Shown here piece by piece: positions 34,330 through 45,069 of a stretch of 64,000 bases of DNA. The notes beneath the pieces were generated by a model, which did not search any database, was not told where the DNA came from, and saw only the letters and a program-made list of their open reading frames with translations. The position numbers and the translations under genes were made by a program. Origin of the DNA: Plectrocnemia conspersa (lineage: Eukaryota > Arthropoda > Insecta > Trichoptera > Polycentropodidae); the NCBI GenBank assembly GCA_009617715.1, contig VTFK01000592.1, positions 143,260-207,259 of the forward strand, read 5' to 3'. Positions within the stretch are counted from its first letter, which is position 1. Every line of letters starts with the position of its first letter.

Positions 34330-34530
34330 TCGATAAAAAAAAGCGTTTAGTGTAAAAATCGGCAGATTGTAAAAATGTATGGGAGGTTTTCACAGAGTTA
34401 CGCTTAAAATTTACCTATCGTTTTGAAATAATCTAAAGAGGTATTTTGTATTTATATTGTTTAAATATTATTAATGTATTATATATTAGAAAAATATTTT
34501 AATAACAATTTTCTCTAAAATTTGCGTATA
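34330..34530 (-). repeat. Interspersed repeat, copy 2
   Basis: Reverse-complement partner of 3361-3560, sharing CCATACATTTTT-x-CAATCTGCCG and flanking T-rich tracts. It is more decayed than the partner on the distal side. Confidence 0.55.
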
Positions 34531-34802
34531 AATACGAGAGCCCCAAATTCATTTGTAACTCGACGCTCTGTAATCAATCCAAGTAGATCCATTATTATAA
34601 ATCATTATCATATTTCCTTCCACGATTATTAAATTATATTTTCATTAACAATATAAATATATCTACAATAAAATAATGAATTATTTTATTCACATATGTA
34701 TATAATTTTTTTATACATTAAAATTTGTCGCAAATTCTCATTTCTTGATAAATCAAAAACATTAAGTCAGAGAACTGTAAAGCGTTATTTAGTAAAATTT
34801 CT

Positions 34803-35146
34803 TACTATACTATATTTGCGTTAACACAGTCAGTACGAGAGCTATCCATTTCATCAATATTCATAATTGAGAAAGAGATGGCAAGTTTGAGTTAATGCGC
34901 CTACTATTAGCCCTAAAGTACATATACATATGCTTATCATTACTCTTGTTTTTATTTTAAACAAATAATAAAAATATTTATTTTATTTTTATATTTATCA
35001 ATCAATCATAGTAAAGATAAATATCGTGTGCTTTAGAGCTGAAAGTAGAGGCGTAAACCCAAACTTGTCACCTCTTTCTCAATTATGAATAATGATGGAA
35101 TAGATAGCTCTTGAACTGACTGTGTTAACGCAAATAGAGTATAGTG
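34803..35146. mobile_element. Long-TIR MITE
   Basis: Left arm 34803-34920 and right arm 35029-35146 are inverted copies of about 118 bp with about 80-85% identity. They open ACTATACTATATTTGCG on the left and ACTATACTCTATTTGCG as the complement of the right, then share TTAACACAGTCAGT, AGAGCTATC and CATAATTGAGAAAGAG. The loop is about 108 bp, AT-rich and non-coding. Target duplication is unclear, so the superfamily is unassigned. Confidence 0.82.
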
Positions 35147-35319
35147 ATATTATTTTTTAAAATACGCTCTTTAGAAAACCTTTATCTGTTGTTGATGAAA
35201 AACTATTAAAGCTATTCAATAAACAACTCACAGCAGACTTGAATGCTACTTCTGTAATTGTATTGTATAAAAATTAAAATCATAAAATATCTGATTAAAA
35301 TCATAAAACTTAATACGAT

Positions 35320-35500
35320 ATTGCTTCATGATAATGCGAGCCCTTGTACTTTTACATCATCTCTCATATAACCCTACAGATTATCACCTTTATAAATATT
35401 TAGTATAATTTTTTCGAAATGCGGAAATAAATTAAAGAGGGCTATTATAAAAGTCTTTGACTACCTTTTAACTTCTGCAAATAAATATTTTTAGAAATAA
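35320..35500 (+). pseudogene. mariner transposase relic 2
   Basis: Plus-strand translation gives LLHDNASPCT at about 35325-35355 and, one frame over, NPTDYHLYKYLV at about 35375-35410. These correspond to the mariner motifs LHDNARPHT and APSDYHLFRSL. The spacer is shortened and shifted. Only this scrap of the catalytic domain is seen, about 180 bp from the MITE at 34803-35146. Confidence 0.62.
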
Positions 35501-35509
35501 TGGATTTAT

Positions 35510-35965
35510 TTATTGTTGAATCGTCGGTAAAAGAGTATATTTAAAAATATATATTTTTTTACATAAAAATTTTAGTTGGAGATTTAAAGTCAGTGTAAAT
35601 CATTACAAAATACATACTATATTTAATAAACTGAAAGGCAAAATTTATGTTCTTATACCTTGTCTTCGAAATAGCTTTTAACTTAAATTTAATAAATCAA
35701 ACCGATCACCTGTTAAAAATAAAACTATTACCAATAAAACATAAAGTTTTCCGCCTCAATAAAATATTATAGATATACAGCGAACGATTAAAGTCATAAC
35801 TCATGTTAACACGATATCGCGCGCCTACGAATTTAAATAACAAACACGGTTCCAAACGTTCAACAAGTTTTCGTGACTTATTAGATTATTGTTTGGCGCG
35901 CTACCGAAACATATACTTTTGCCAAAAAATCTATAACACCACACAATAAACGTTTCCTTCTATTG
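35510..35965. other. AT-rich DNA, then a small island
   Basis: About 35810-35910 is GC-richer (GATATCGCGCGCC and GTTTGGCGCGCTACCG). It sits just upstream of the candidate exon. Confidence 0.3.
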
Positions 35966-35972
35966 TTTTCAG

Positions 35973-36022
35973 ATCGGAGATAAGCGTCGATAAGGGAGCG
36001 CCGAAAGGAACTACACACCTGG
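35973..36022 (+). CDS. Candidate 50-nt internal exon
   Basis: A strong acceptor (CGTTTCCTTCTATTGTTTTC then AG, ending 35972) and a strong donor (CTGG/GTAAGT at 36023) enclose 50 nt of clearly higher GC. With start phase 2 the frame reads SEISVDKGAPKGTTHL without a stop; the other two frames contain TAA. I do not recognise the peptide. It could be a coding microexon or a 5' UTR exon of a host gene whose other exons are outside the window. If real, most of this window would be intronic on the plus strand. Confidence 0.35.
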
Positions 36023-36029
36023 GTAAGTT

Positions 36030-36855
36030 TCAGTTTTGTTCAAGTGGCAAGTGATATTGTTTAATATGCAATATAATACATGAATATAGATAGCATTTTG
36101 GGAGCCGCTGGGAGTTCTCTCCTCGTCTTCCTAGGCGGACACGCGATATATCGTTTCGTATTTATGACTACCGTATATTTGTATGTACGGCTTAATCGTA
36201 TACCAGAAATAAACTTGGCTACTCGCTGTTAAGACTTTATGATGATAATAAATTTGACGTGACCGAGTTATCGGGAGCGGAAACGATCGATAGACTAATT
36301 TTTCATTACTGAGCTTTATACAATTGCTGTTATTTACTACCGACAATTGTAGTCTTCTTGTAGTTAATTAACTACTCATTAGTTACTCAAATCAAATAAA
36401 ATATTTTTCTATAAAAATATTAGTAATTTAAAATATATATTAATACTATAATATTAAATGTCATAAAATAATAAATAGCGTCAAGCTACATGTGACAAGA
36501 TCCAAATAAATTCGCTGTCAGATTTACTAAATGTGTTTTAGCTTAACGTACCGGATGCACGTACGAGTACTAAAAATGTACTAGCGTCAGATTAGTGTCA
36601 CAAAATTTTAAGCAAACTAATACAGAATGATCCAATTAAATCAATTTTATTAACATAATATTTTGCATAATAGATAATAAATTAAGTAGAAAATGTAGTT
36701 CCTTCGTGAAGTGATAAATTTTATGGATTTAAATAATAAAATGTAGTAGTTTGTATTTTAAGACATTTAAAACCATTGTCTTGATATAAAGATAAATTTT
36801 TAAGTATACGGTATTGACTCAATGAACTACGAAATTTTTAATTGTATCTACTTTA
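36030..36855. other. Moderately AT-rich DNA, no gene seen
   Basis: A GC-richer patch lies at 36100-36330, with a 71-codon minus frame lacking motifs. Nothing else. Confidence 0.3.
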
Positions 36856-36859
36856 TATA

Positions 36860-37725
36860 TATTGCAGACATATTAAGAGCATTTTTTGGTTACCAATGTG
36901 GGATATAAGTGCCATTTTTCTGTAATTTGTGCAATCATTGGTGGATCCTTTTTTGTGCAAGGGAATAAATATGAATTCCACCCAGTCTTGAAGTGCATAT
37001 ATCACACAAGATGGCAATGCCTTTGTCTCCAAGTTTATAATAACTTTTGCTGTAAATTCATCGCTATCTAAGAATTTGTTTACCTTCAGTTTTTTTTAAC
37101 AGCTTCATAAATCTGTGCAGGTGTGATATCTGGTTCAAAGCTGAATTTGTTAAGAGTGCTGGATTATTTGTATAAATATGCATAATTTAATTCTGAGCAA
37201 TGTTCTTACCATATTATCAAAACTTTATTTATTATTATGAGGCTTCCTGAACAGTCCTTAATTACCCATGATTTTGTGACACTTATTTTGGCACTGATAT
37301 TATTTATGAATTTTGCTTTAATCATACAACAATTGGTCTTTCTCAGTTATCTTGTTTAAATTGTTTTATTTTTTGATTAGGTTTCACGTTTTTTTGACGA
37401 TCTCTGTGGCAGATCTCTGTTTTTTGCTTCCTCAATTATATTTTTTTTGATCAAGTCATTTCCTGAATATATTTTAAACTTAGAAATAACTTTGGCGAAC
37501 TCTTGTATTTCTTGAAACTGAATTATTTTTTAATTTTATTGTTTTATTTTTTAGTTTCAACCTCATGTTTGCGACAAGTAGTTTATGGTCCGAACCTGGA
37601 TAAGTTTTATATTTCATATGTATGATTTCCATTTAGTAATAATTATTATTAAATATATTTGATTTCGTTTCGTATCTCCAGTTGAAGACCTTATTTTTAA
37701 TCTTATTGAATGTTGTTTATACTAT
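36860..37725 (-). pseudogene. RTE/BovB-like LINE relic, 3' segment
   Basis: Minus-strand translation, with stops, gives the end of an APE-type endonuclease (VFNWRYETKSNIF at about 37700, GSDHKLL at about 37590). Linker sequence follows (QEIQEFAKVISKFKIYSGND then EEAKNRDLPQ). The start of the reverse transcriptase comes last: FIPLHKKGSTNDCTNYRKMA then LISHIG at about 36970-36895. The FIP-x-x-KKG ... C-x-NYR-x-x-ALISH signature is the one I know from RTE/BovB elements. The RT core with YADD is not present; the element is truncated there. The plus frame at 36886-37071 is its antisense shadow. Confidence 0.82.
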
Positions 37726-37729
37726 CTAT

Positions 37730-39660
37730 TCATAACGGGCAAATTATTTTTAAGACAGAACCTGATGTTGAACTACATTAAGGATGAAAATTTGACCGCG
37801 GGCCACAATAAAAAAATGCCTATTTTTTAAGTGTTTCATAACTCAGTTGGGATATTTTATAAATTGCAAAAGCAATATTTTTACTTCAAAATCATCATAT
37901 TTCATATGAAACTAAAAATGTATTATTTAATATTATATTATCTATTGAAATGTTTTTTGAAGTGTTACGCATAAAAATATAATTTAATAGAAAATAAAAA
38001 TTAATGAAAAATATAAAAAAGGATTAGAAAACATTTTTTTAATTTTTTTTAAATTCATTAGTAAATTCAAAAATATTTTTTAAAGAAGGAAACTTAAAAA
38101 GACGACTTCCATTATTACTAATATTTTTTTATTTATATTTTTTGCACCCCCTTTAGCCTTCAATCCTGCTAAAAGTAGGCTTTCAACTTCTACTTGAAAT
38201 AGTTTATGTGATTTTCTATTCTGTGGAAATCAAAAAAATATATACTTAATCTAGTAATGATATCCACATATTCGTCAAATTTACTGGTGGAAATATGTAA
38301 TGTTTTAACGTCGGTTTATATAAATTGAGTTTTAACTAAAATGCCTTTACGTTCATTAATAAATTATATGCATATTTATTGTTTCCTGCAACGGCTCATT
38401 AAGGACATTTAAATAAATTATTATATCTAGAGCAAAGACAAAATCAGTTATGGTTTTTATATTCTAGATAATCTGATATGTTTCATTTCTAAAAATATAT
38501 TTATATAACTTTTTAATTCGCATATCTCAAACTTAACCAAGAAATTTGGCTGTGGTAAATGACATCTAAATATTAGGAATCGAGATCATGTCTATGATTC
38601 AGAAACCTTAATCGAATAAAATTAACTAATTTAACAATACAAGATATGACGTGTTCAACCTGTAGCACGATTTTACACAACGCTTGTTGATGTAAAATAC
38701 AATAAATTGTAATCAGTTCATTATCAATAATCTTGACCTTTATCTTAAGAACTCCAGATTTTTTTTTCTGGTTAAACTCGGTGCTCTATCAGTAATCAAA
38801 CTCACGAGTTTTTTTCCATGGTAATACATAATTTATTAGGCAATTATTTACTTGTTCATATATATAATTCCCAGTTGTCTGCTCCTTTGATAGAATTTAT
38901 TCGAATATGTCGAAATCAGAGGTACATACTCATTTTGCTCAGTACTATCATCAAAAGCGATATAATACCATGTTATCGATAGAACTTACATTTTGTAATT
39001 TGTTTTTAATAGTCGGACATAATATAGTCACCATCAGAAAATAGTTTATTATTCTTTGTAATTATATGGTAAATTATATAACTCGCTTTTGTAGCATCTT
39101 CTTGTTCCTTAGTCATCCGCGTAAATGTATTTTATCGTGAGAATAGATTGTGACTTTATCTGCTGCTCTCAATGATAATTCTGAGTTATATGTATTTTAA
39201 CACTGAGATACTATCGTGGCAGATAAGAACAATACCTGTATTGCTTAAATTTTTAAAATTAAATGGTTTTCCATTCTTCTTTAAAAACACGGTCGACTTT
39301 TCATCTCTGATTAATTTTGGGTGTATTTTTTAAATGTTTATAATAATTATACAAAAATATTTTTTTTTACAAAATGACAAACTTGACGAAGCAACTGATA
39401 AATAAAAAAAGAAAATATGCAGATGTGACAGAAACGTTGCATTTGAAAATTTATCTAGTTACATTTTTGCCGACGAAACACATGTTTGTCGGAGCGGCGA
39501 AAATATTGTATTGTTTCATGATGCTGGGTCATAAAATTCACAGACCTTTTCTGAATAGTCATTCAATTTGCAAATGTTTTCATGTTGCCGCTCTTTTTTT
39601 ACGTAAATAATATTTTGGCATATATCATTTTTTTAAATGCTTTGCGGGCGGCCATTTTCA
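37730..39660 (-). pseudogene. hAT relic 1, inserted in the LINE
   Basis: Minus-strand translation reads in order VDRVFKEEW (about 39290), TGIVLICHDSISV (about 39220), IAFDDSTEQNEYVPLIST (about 38955), KLVSLITDRAPSL (about 38805) and LHQQALCKIVLQVEHV (about 38690). It continues with FIRLRFLNHRHDLD (about 38610), YLNVLNEPLQETINM (about 38400) and EYVDIITRLS (about 38270). This is the block order of ZBED5/EPM2AIP1-type hAT transposases: BED-like N-terminus, LDESTD, DGA-x-x-MTG, HQ-x-x-LC, LN-x-LQG. The C-terminal dimerisation block was not found. The ends (TGAAAATTTGACCGCGGGCC near 37780; TGAAAATGGCCGCCCGC as complement near 39660) look like degraded TIRs. No intact frame remains. Confidence 0.85.
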
Positions 39661-39664
39661 CAGG

Positions 39665-39985
39665 CCTGCTCTATATCATATTGTCATTGCAATTGCATTA
39701 AATTCACCTAAGATTATTGTTCTTGTGAATGGCTGTTTCCACTTCTTACCGACGTCATTCATGTTCAGTAATGGAACAGTACTGATGAATGCTACTGTTC
39801 ATTATCATAAATTTGTAATCAGAGCTACCTTCCCTTAAATGGGTTGCCTTTTCAGGCTTACGAGACCCATCATTGCGGGATGTAATTTTGGAGTTGCCTT
39901 CTCCTAGATAGACGATGTTCCCACATTGACGAACCCTATCTACCCGGAAGAGAATTACAGCTCCCTCTGGGCATTTTATTTTAAA
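39665..39985 (-). pseudogene. RTE-like LINE relic, 5' segment
   Basis: At about 39745-39680 the minus strand reads DVGKKWKQPFTRTIILGEFN then AIA, matching the GDFNA core of APE-type endonucleases of RTE LINEs. Upstream (39985-39820) is a GC-richer non-coding stretch, possibly 5' UTR, with GTTCGTCAATGTGGGAAC. Together with 36860-37725 this makes one endonuclease interrupted by the hAT element. Assignment of the two pieces to a single insertion is inference from order, strand and domain continuity. Confidence 0.6.
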
Positions 39986-39989
39986 CTCA

Positions 39990-40790
39990 CTTAAATATAT
40001 AAATTTAAAGTAAAATATATCGATAATTAAATCCTATAACAATATATTTAAAAATCGTAAATTATTATTAATAAGCAGTCATCACGTAAAATATATTTAT
40101 TATTATTTTTGCACCCTTTTCGTTTTAATATGCTAAAATACGAAAAGTATGAAATTAATCAATGATTCGACGAATTCGTGATTTAATTTGACGTAACATA
40201 CACTTCCGTTCAATTCTTTATATTTTTGCTTATCGTTGAGTTGTGAAATCGATTATTACTGGATTTTTCTGAAATATTTTATTCAAGTATTATTTTTTAA
40301 TCTCATACTTATTGGTTGGTATTCCCTTCTTCTAGCCCGCTTAAATATACAATAGGCAAGCGCAATTATATCCTTACTAAAAAACTTTTGTTGTCAAAAA
40401 AAATCCCAAATAGTTTCATTGGCTTTTTGTAAGTCTTTGTGACTTATTTTGTAGCACGCTCAAGAGACGATCCCTGATAAATCTAGATTTGCATGTAACA
40501 TTTGAATCATACATATATGATTACATACATAATAGCTGTAAACTCAAATTATTTATTTATTTTTAGCCATATGGAGTATCATAACATATAAATATAATTT
40601 TAATTAAATTTTTAATCTAATTCAACAATTTAAGTATAGAAAACTTTGATGCTAAAAAGTCAAATTTATTCTCTGAATATTATAATGTCATATTATATAT
40701 TTTAGCTTATTACTGTGTAATACTATGTTAAACAAAAAAAAAAAAAAAGTCTGTATTAACGATTTTAAAGATTTACAGAGTTTTCGTTGA
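39990..40790. other. AT-rich DNA, no gene seen
   Basis: No repeat or coding signal supported. Confidence 0.4.
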
Positions 40791-40794
40791 TTTT

Positions 40795-41001
40795 CTAAAG
40801 TAAAATATGTGATGAAGAGAAGCGCTTTACACCTAAGCTTCTCATATCTAAGTTAACAAACTCATTTACATATTTAATTATTAAGAGTGAAACTTCCACG
40901 TGTGTCTTATTAATATCTACATATAAGCGATCCACAGCTTTCATTATCTTTCCTCGTGGTATTATTCCAGACTTACCAAGTTTGTCTATTAGACATTTCA
41001 T
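40795..41001 (-). other. Unidentified 68-codon protein-like frame
   Basis: ATG-started minus frame with balanced composition: KCLIDKLGKSGIIPRGKIMK, VDRLYVDINKTHVEVSLLI, VNEFVNLDMRSLGVKRFSS. The mix of charged and aliphatic residues is unlike the low-complexity chance frames nearby. I recognise no family; a piece of a mobile-element protein is possible. There is no visible promoter, poly(A) signal or splice pair. Confidence 0.35.
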
Positions 41002-41279
41002 TTATTAAAACACAATCTAAATTAATCTAAATGAGCTTACTGGATATATTTAAATTTTAATTTGATACACCTTTAGGGCCACTGGGAGGATACAAGCATC
41101 ACCTTCATTAGTAACATGTAAAATATCGGATGTAGTCTTCAAAATTAATCTTAAATAGAACTCACGCGTGTAAGGAGAGACGACAACAATAATTGAAAAT
41201 ATCTATCTTGCTGTTAAAATAATTTGGACCTTTTTTTTTTAATATAATTTGTGTGAAATTAAGCTTACGTTCCATATAA

Positions 41280-41444
41280 GCACAGTCACATGAATATTTC
41301 GCTCATTCTAGAGTACCGCTAGGATCCAATCTGAGTCCTCTACTCTTTTTGCTATGCATCAAAGACATACATGTGGCAATTAAAAACTCGAAATATTTAT
41401 TATATGCTGATGATCTGATAATGTTTTATTCGCACAAATTCTGA
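41280..41444 (+). pseudogene. Non-LTR reverse transcriptase fragment
   Basis: From 41310 the frame reads RVPLGSNLSPLLFLLCIKDI, then LLYADDLIMFY, stopping at TGA 41442-41444. This is the RT palm of a LINE: GVPQGS-x-L-x-PLLF-x-L-x-I-x-D, then the catalytic YADD (41403-41414). The spacing between the two is shorter than usual. The clade looks Jockey-like. Surrounding domains were not found, so it is a short dead fragment. It is on the opposite strand to the other LINE relics. Confidence 0.85.
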
Positions 41445-41449
41445 CCTAC

Positions 41450-42420
41450 TCTCGTTACAAAAATAACTGAAGTCACTGTAGAGGTAGTCAATAGACAATC
41501 GATTACTTTTAGCGTCACATTTTTATGTTTTTAATCAATGCAATAAATATGAGTTAAAAAATAATAATATGTGACTGAAATAGTTATTCTATCGAAATAA
41601 TGCTGGCTTTATCGAGAAAAGAATGAAATATCATTACTTTTTTCAACTTGAAAAAGTTTATTAACTTTGATTAAAATGCATTAGAAAATCTTAAAATGCG
41701 GTAATATTTATTTCTTGAATTTTAAAGTTAAGCTTATTTTGCTGTTCTAATTAAGCAACTTTTTTTAATCAAATTTTGTTTCAAAGTCATATTTTCCTTG
41801 CATTTTCAGGAATAATTTAATTTCATCTTTAAATTCAAAACATTTACTTTCGAACACCAGCGTATAGTAATATAAAAAAGTAAAACTTCGTTATGTCTTT
41901 GCATAAGTGAATGTTTTTTATCAAAAAAATATATCTAACATGAGAATGTTTATTAAAATATATTATATGGATCAATCAGTATATATGTATGTATGTGTGA
42001 AATACACATTATGCTGAGGCGAGAAAACATCAGAGATCATTTATCAAACTCTGTAAAAATATGATGAATCACCGAATCCAATGAAAGAAATTTAATTTCA
42101 AAATACTTTCGCCAAACAATAAATTCGACTAATGACCTAAAATATCCGATGTATATGAATGTTTTTTAATAGAAAATATATGTATTTATTTTATTAAGTA
42201 CAATTAACATATTAGTTGTGGATTTGTGTGACAGATATCATATTTAAACAAATATAAACTCTTAAATAGACTAATGGAAATATAATAATTTTAATAAATT
42301 GGGGAATATACAAAAACTAAATATAGCACGAATGACCATTTTATAGAAAAAAAAAATATTAGAATTAGATATTGTTTTGTTCTGAAAAAAGCGCTGTTCT
42401 CTTTAAAATAACAATTAAAA
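41450..42420. other. AT-rich DNA, no gene seen
   Basis: No supported feature. Confidence 0.4.
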
Positions 42421-42424
42421 AAAT

Positions 42425-42560
42425 AGCGCAATAGACGAGCGGTATAAGTCGCTGATTATTGACATGAAGGACTTGCGCTCGAATTTTTTCATTTTTTATC
42501 GTCTCCAATAGATCAGAATTAGCGATTATTATATTTTTTTAATACATTAGACTTATTTAT
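42425..42560 (+). repeat. tRNA-derived SINE copy
   Basis: Reads AGACGAGCGGTATAAGTCGC, then TGATTATTGACATGAAGGAC, a decayed B box (GCTCGAATTT) and tail CAGAATTAGCGATTATTAT. It matches the minus-strand copy at 14.8 kb and the relic at 5.5 kb. The A-box region is the best preserved of the family here. Confidence 0.65.
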
Positions 42561-42569
42561 ATTTTCCTA

Positions 42570-43045
42570 ATCTCATGGATAAATATTGTGATGATTAAAT
42601 AAAGTTGGTTCAGCTAATAGAGAATATATAAGGTAGCCTTCAAATATTTTTTTTGAAACAGTTTGCCATTGACCGCTAGACTAGATTACGTACGGACGTT
42701 TAGATGACTATCCCGAATGCATTATTTTATATATTCATATTTTTATTCAAATACCTTTTTACTAGGAACGTTGGGATATAATTAATTGTATTCTGGTCAT
42801 TGCGTCTACTCAAAAATGCACTTTTTAAAGTTTCTAAGAGGCGATATTTACAACCCGTTAATGCTCAGTTACTTTCGAGTATTAGAGTGCCTTAAAGAGT
42901 AGCGATCTGATCCATATTTTTTCCTGTCGAAGCCAGGACATCAGCACTTGAGAACACTTTTTTTTCATGAGCCATCCAGCTTCTCAACGAGCTTGCCAAA
43001 CATGTTATGAATAATTGAAAAAAAAATATACGAGATGGTGCTCAT
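42570..43045. other. Mixed DNA, no gene recognised
   Basis: About 42760-43010 is GC-richer. A minus-strand stretch reads HNMFGKLVEKLDGS before a stop, too short to identify. Confidence 0.25.
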
Positions 43046-43050
43046 TTATT

Positions 43051-43660
43051 TTAGGTGGTGTCAAGACATAATGTGAACAAACAAACGTTAACGCGACATA
43101 ATACATATATACATTAATATGTATTCTATAATATTATAAAGTAGTACATATCCTTACAAGGTACATTCACAATATTATAAAATAGCATATTGACAAAGTG
43201 ACATTCAGTTTATTTATATTTATTTTTTGTCTTAGATGTTTGTTTGTTTTTATGCTTTTATTCTATGTATATATGATAGGTTTTTAATCCTTGTACTTTA
43301 TTTAATATTGTTTTTATAATTATTAAAACTTATTTGAAATTAAAATATTTGCAATTTTCGCTTTTATTGATTTTCATTATAAGCTTTTTGTGATAAACAA
43401 CGCTTATTAAATTTAAAGTTATAATTTTTTTTCAAAAACTCGTTTTAAAATTAAACAATACACTCACCTTGTAAATGTACCATTTTAGAATAGTATATTA
43501 AATTATATTAATTTATTATTATATAAATAACATTTATTTAAATATGTACTTACATATTTACATTATGTCATATCAACTTTTTGTATGGTAGCGTTATGTC
43601 GTGTTAATGTTTGGTTGTTAACATTATGTCGGTTAACGTTTTGTCGTGTAACCATTTAAG
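43051..43660. mobile_element. TIR element with subterminal repeats
   Basis: Inverted ends match over about 37 bp. Left (43065-43102) reads GACATAATGTGAACAAACAA then ACGTTAACGCGACATAA. The complement of the right end (43630-43592) reads GACATAATGTTAACAACCAA then ACATTAACACGACATAA. The motif GACATAAYGTTAAC is reiterated at the right end (43590-43660), a pattern typical of subterminal transposase-binding repeats. The interior is AT-rich and non-coding. A truncated relative lies at 5590-5915. Confidence 0.68.
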
Positions 43661-43669
43661 GTGTGCATC

Positions 43670-44365
43670 ATTAATTTTTTTTTTTAATTATTTCTTCAAA
43701 TGTTTATTATTGTTTGCATTATGACGCATTATGATTAGATGGATTTTTAATCTTTTTAATTCATGGCAGATACATTGACTTTCATAATCTGCAAAAAAGT
43801 TTTCTCACGATGATGAGTTATACAAATAAGTCCTTTTTTATTAATATTTGAATCCGACAGTTTATTTAAACTTCTTCATGCTTGGCTGATGTTCTTTCTT
43901 ATTAACTTGTTGTAATCTATACATTTTCATCTTCATTATAAATCAAATAAAAAAATGCTGACATTTTTGTATGACATTCAAAATACACAATCGTTTAAAT
44001 AATCTTAATTATATTTTTGATTAATAATGCTGTATCAATATATAAATAGTTTCAAGACTTGCACATTGAAAACCAATTTTAATAACATTAAAATCACGAT
44101 CTTTCTATTATTCGCTAATTTATTTATAAATATATATACAACACTAAAATTAGTAAAATGTTTGAAATATGCGTTTTTTCTTAACAATCTGTTAATAATC
44201 GTGAATTTCTAGCAAACTGATTTATTGTTGGTTTTTTATATATAAAATGAACTACACTTTAAAGTTCTAAATCAAATATATATAATAAATATTTATTAAA
44301 AATAAAATTGAACATATTCAACGTATGTTTGTATATCTCTACAAACACTACACTTTTTGCAACGG
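43670..44365. other. AT-rich DNA, no gene seen
   Basis: No supported feature. Short frames of about 61 codons are low in complexity. Confidence 0.4.
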
Positions 44366-44369
44366 AAAA

Positions 44370-45065
44370 AATCCAATAAGCGAGAGAGTCAGTTGGCAAT
44401 ATCAAGGGCTTAATACGACCATAATTATGGCATTCCCTGTACATACGGTTCTCAAACGGTTATGGGCACATTTCCGCTGCAGAGTCGGTTTATATGCGAA
44501 CCAACGTTAAATCCCAGAAGAACGATAACCAGAACTCTCCAGATACCACCGGATAAAACTGACACGACTATCCGCGTGAAGAGCAACTTAACCGACGTTT
44601 AAATTCTAAGGGAGCGTTCACACCGGGCCTCGTTCGCGTTGCAAGATAAAAACCGATTTGAGAAACAGGAGGAAAGAAAAGAGAAAAAAACATACAAATA
44701 AATGCTATTCCACCTAATGGCATATAGAGGGTTGTATTCTATGTCTCGAAAGCGTTTCATACGGTAGTAATAAATAAAACGGGGCGAAAATACTATGCAC
44801 TCGTGCCCATTCAAGTAGTTAATGTATGATGTATTATATGAACAATGTACGTATAGCTCACGACACATTCGTAAGAGAATTTCGCAAACGAACGATACTG
44901 CCTGTTTGGAAACCTCGCGAAACTTAACCGAGTTTTGAGAAAATGAAATTATGCCAAGACCCGGCGCTTAATTGTTTCCCACCGAGGGACTGCGACGAAG
45001 TGAATAATTCAACGTGAAAGGTTGTTTCGGGCCCTCTTGTTCTATTCTCGGATGTAAAGGGCAAA
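44370..45065. other. Large GC-richer unique island
   Basis: Nearly 700 bp with CpGs throughout, for example GAGCGTTCACACCGGGCC (about 44612) and AAGACCCGGCGC (about 44957). An 89-codon minus frame (44868-44599) has no known motif. No repeat partner was seen. Candidate regulatory DNA by composition. Confidence 0.3.
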
Positions 45066-45069
45066 AAAG

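Noticed and set aside
36886..37071. Plus-strand 61-codon frame
   Set aside because: It is antisense to the start of the RTE-like reverse transcriptase.
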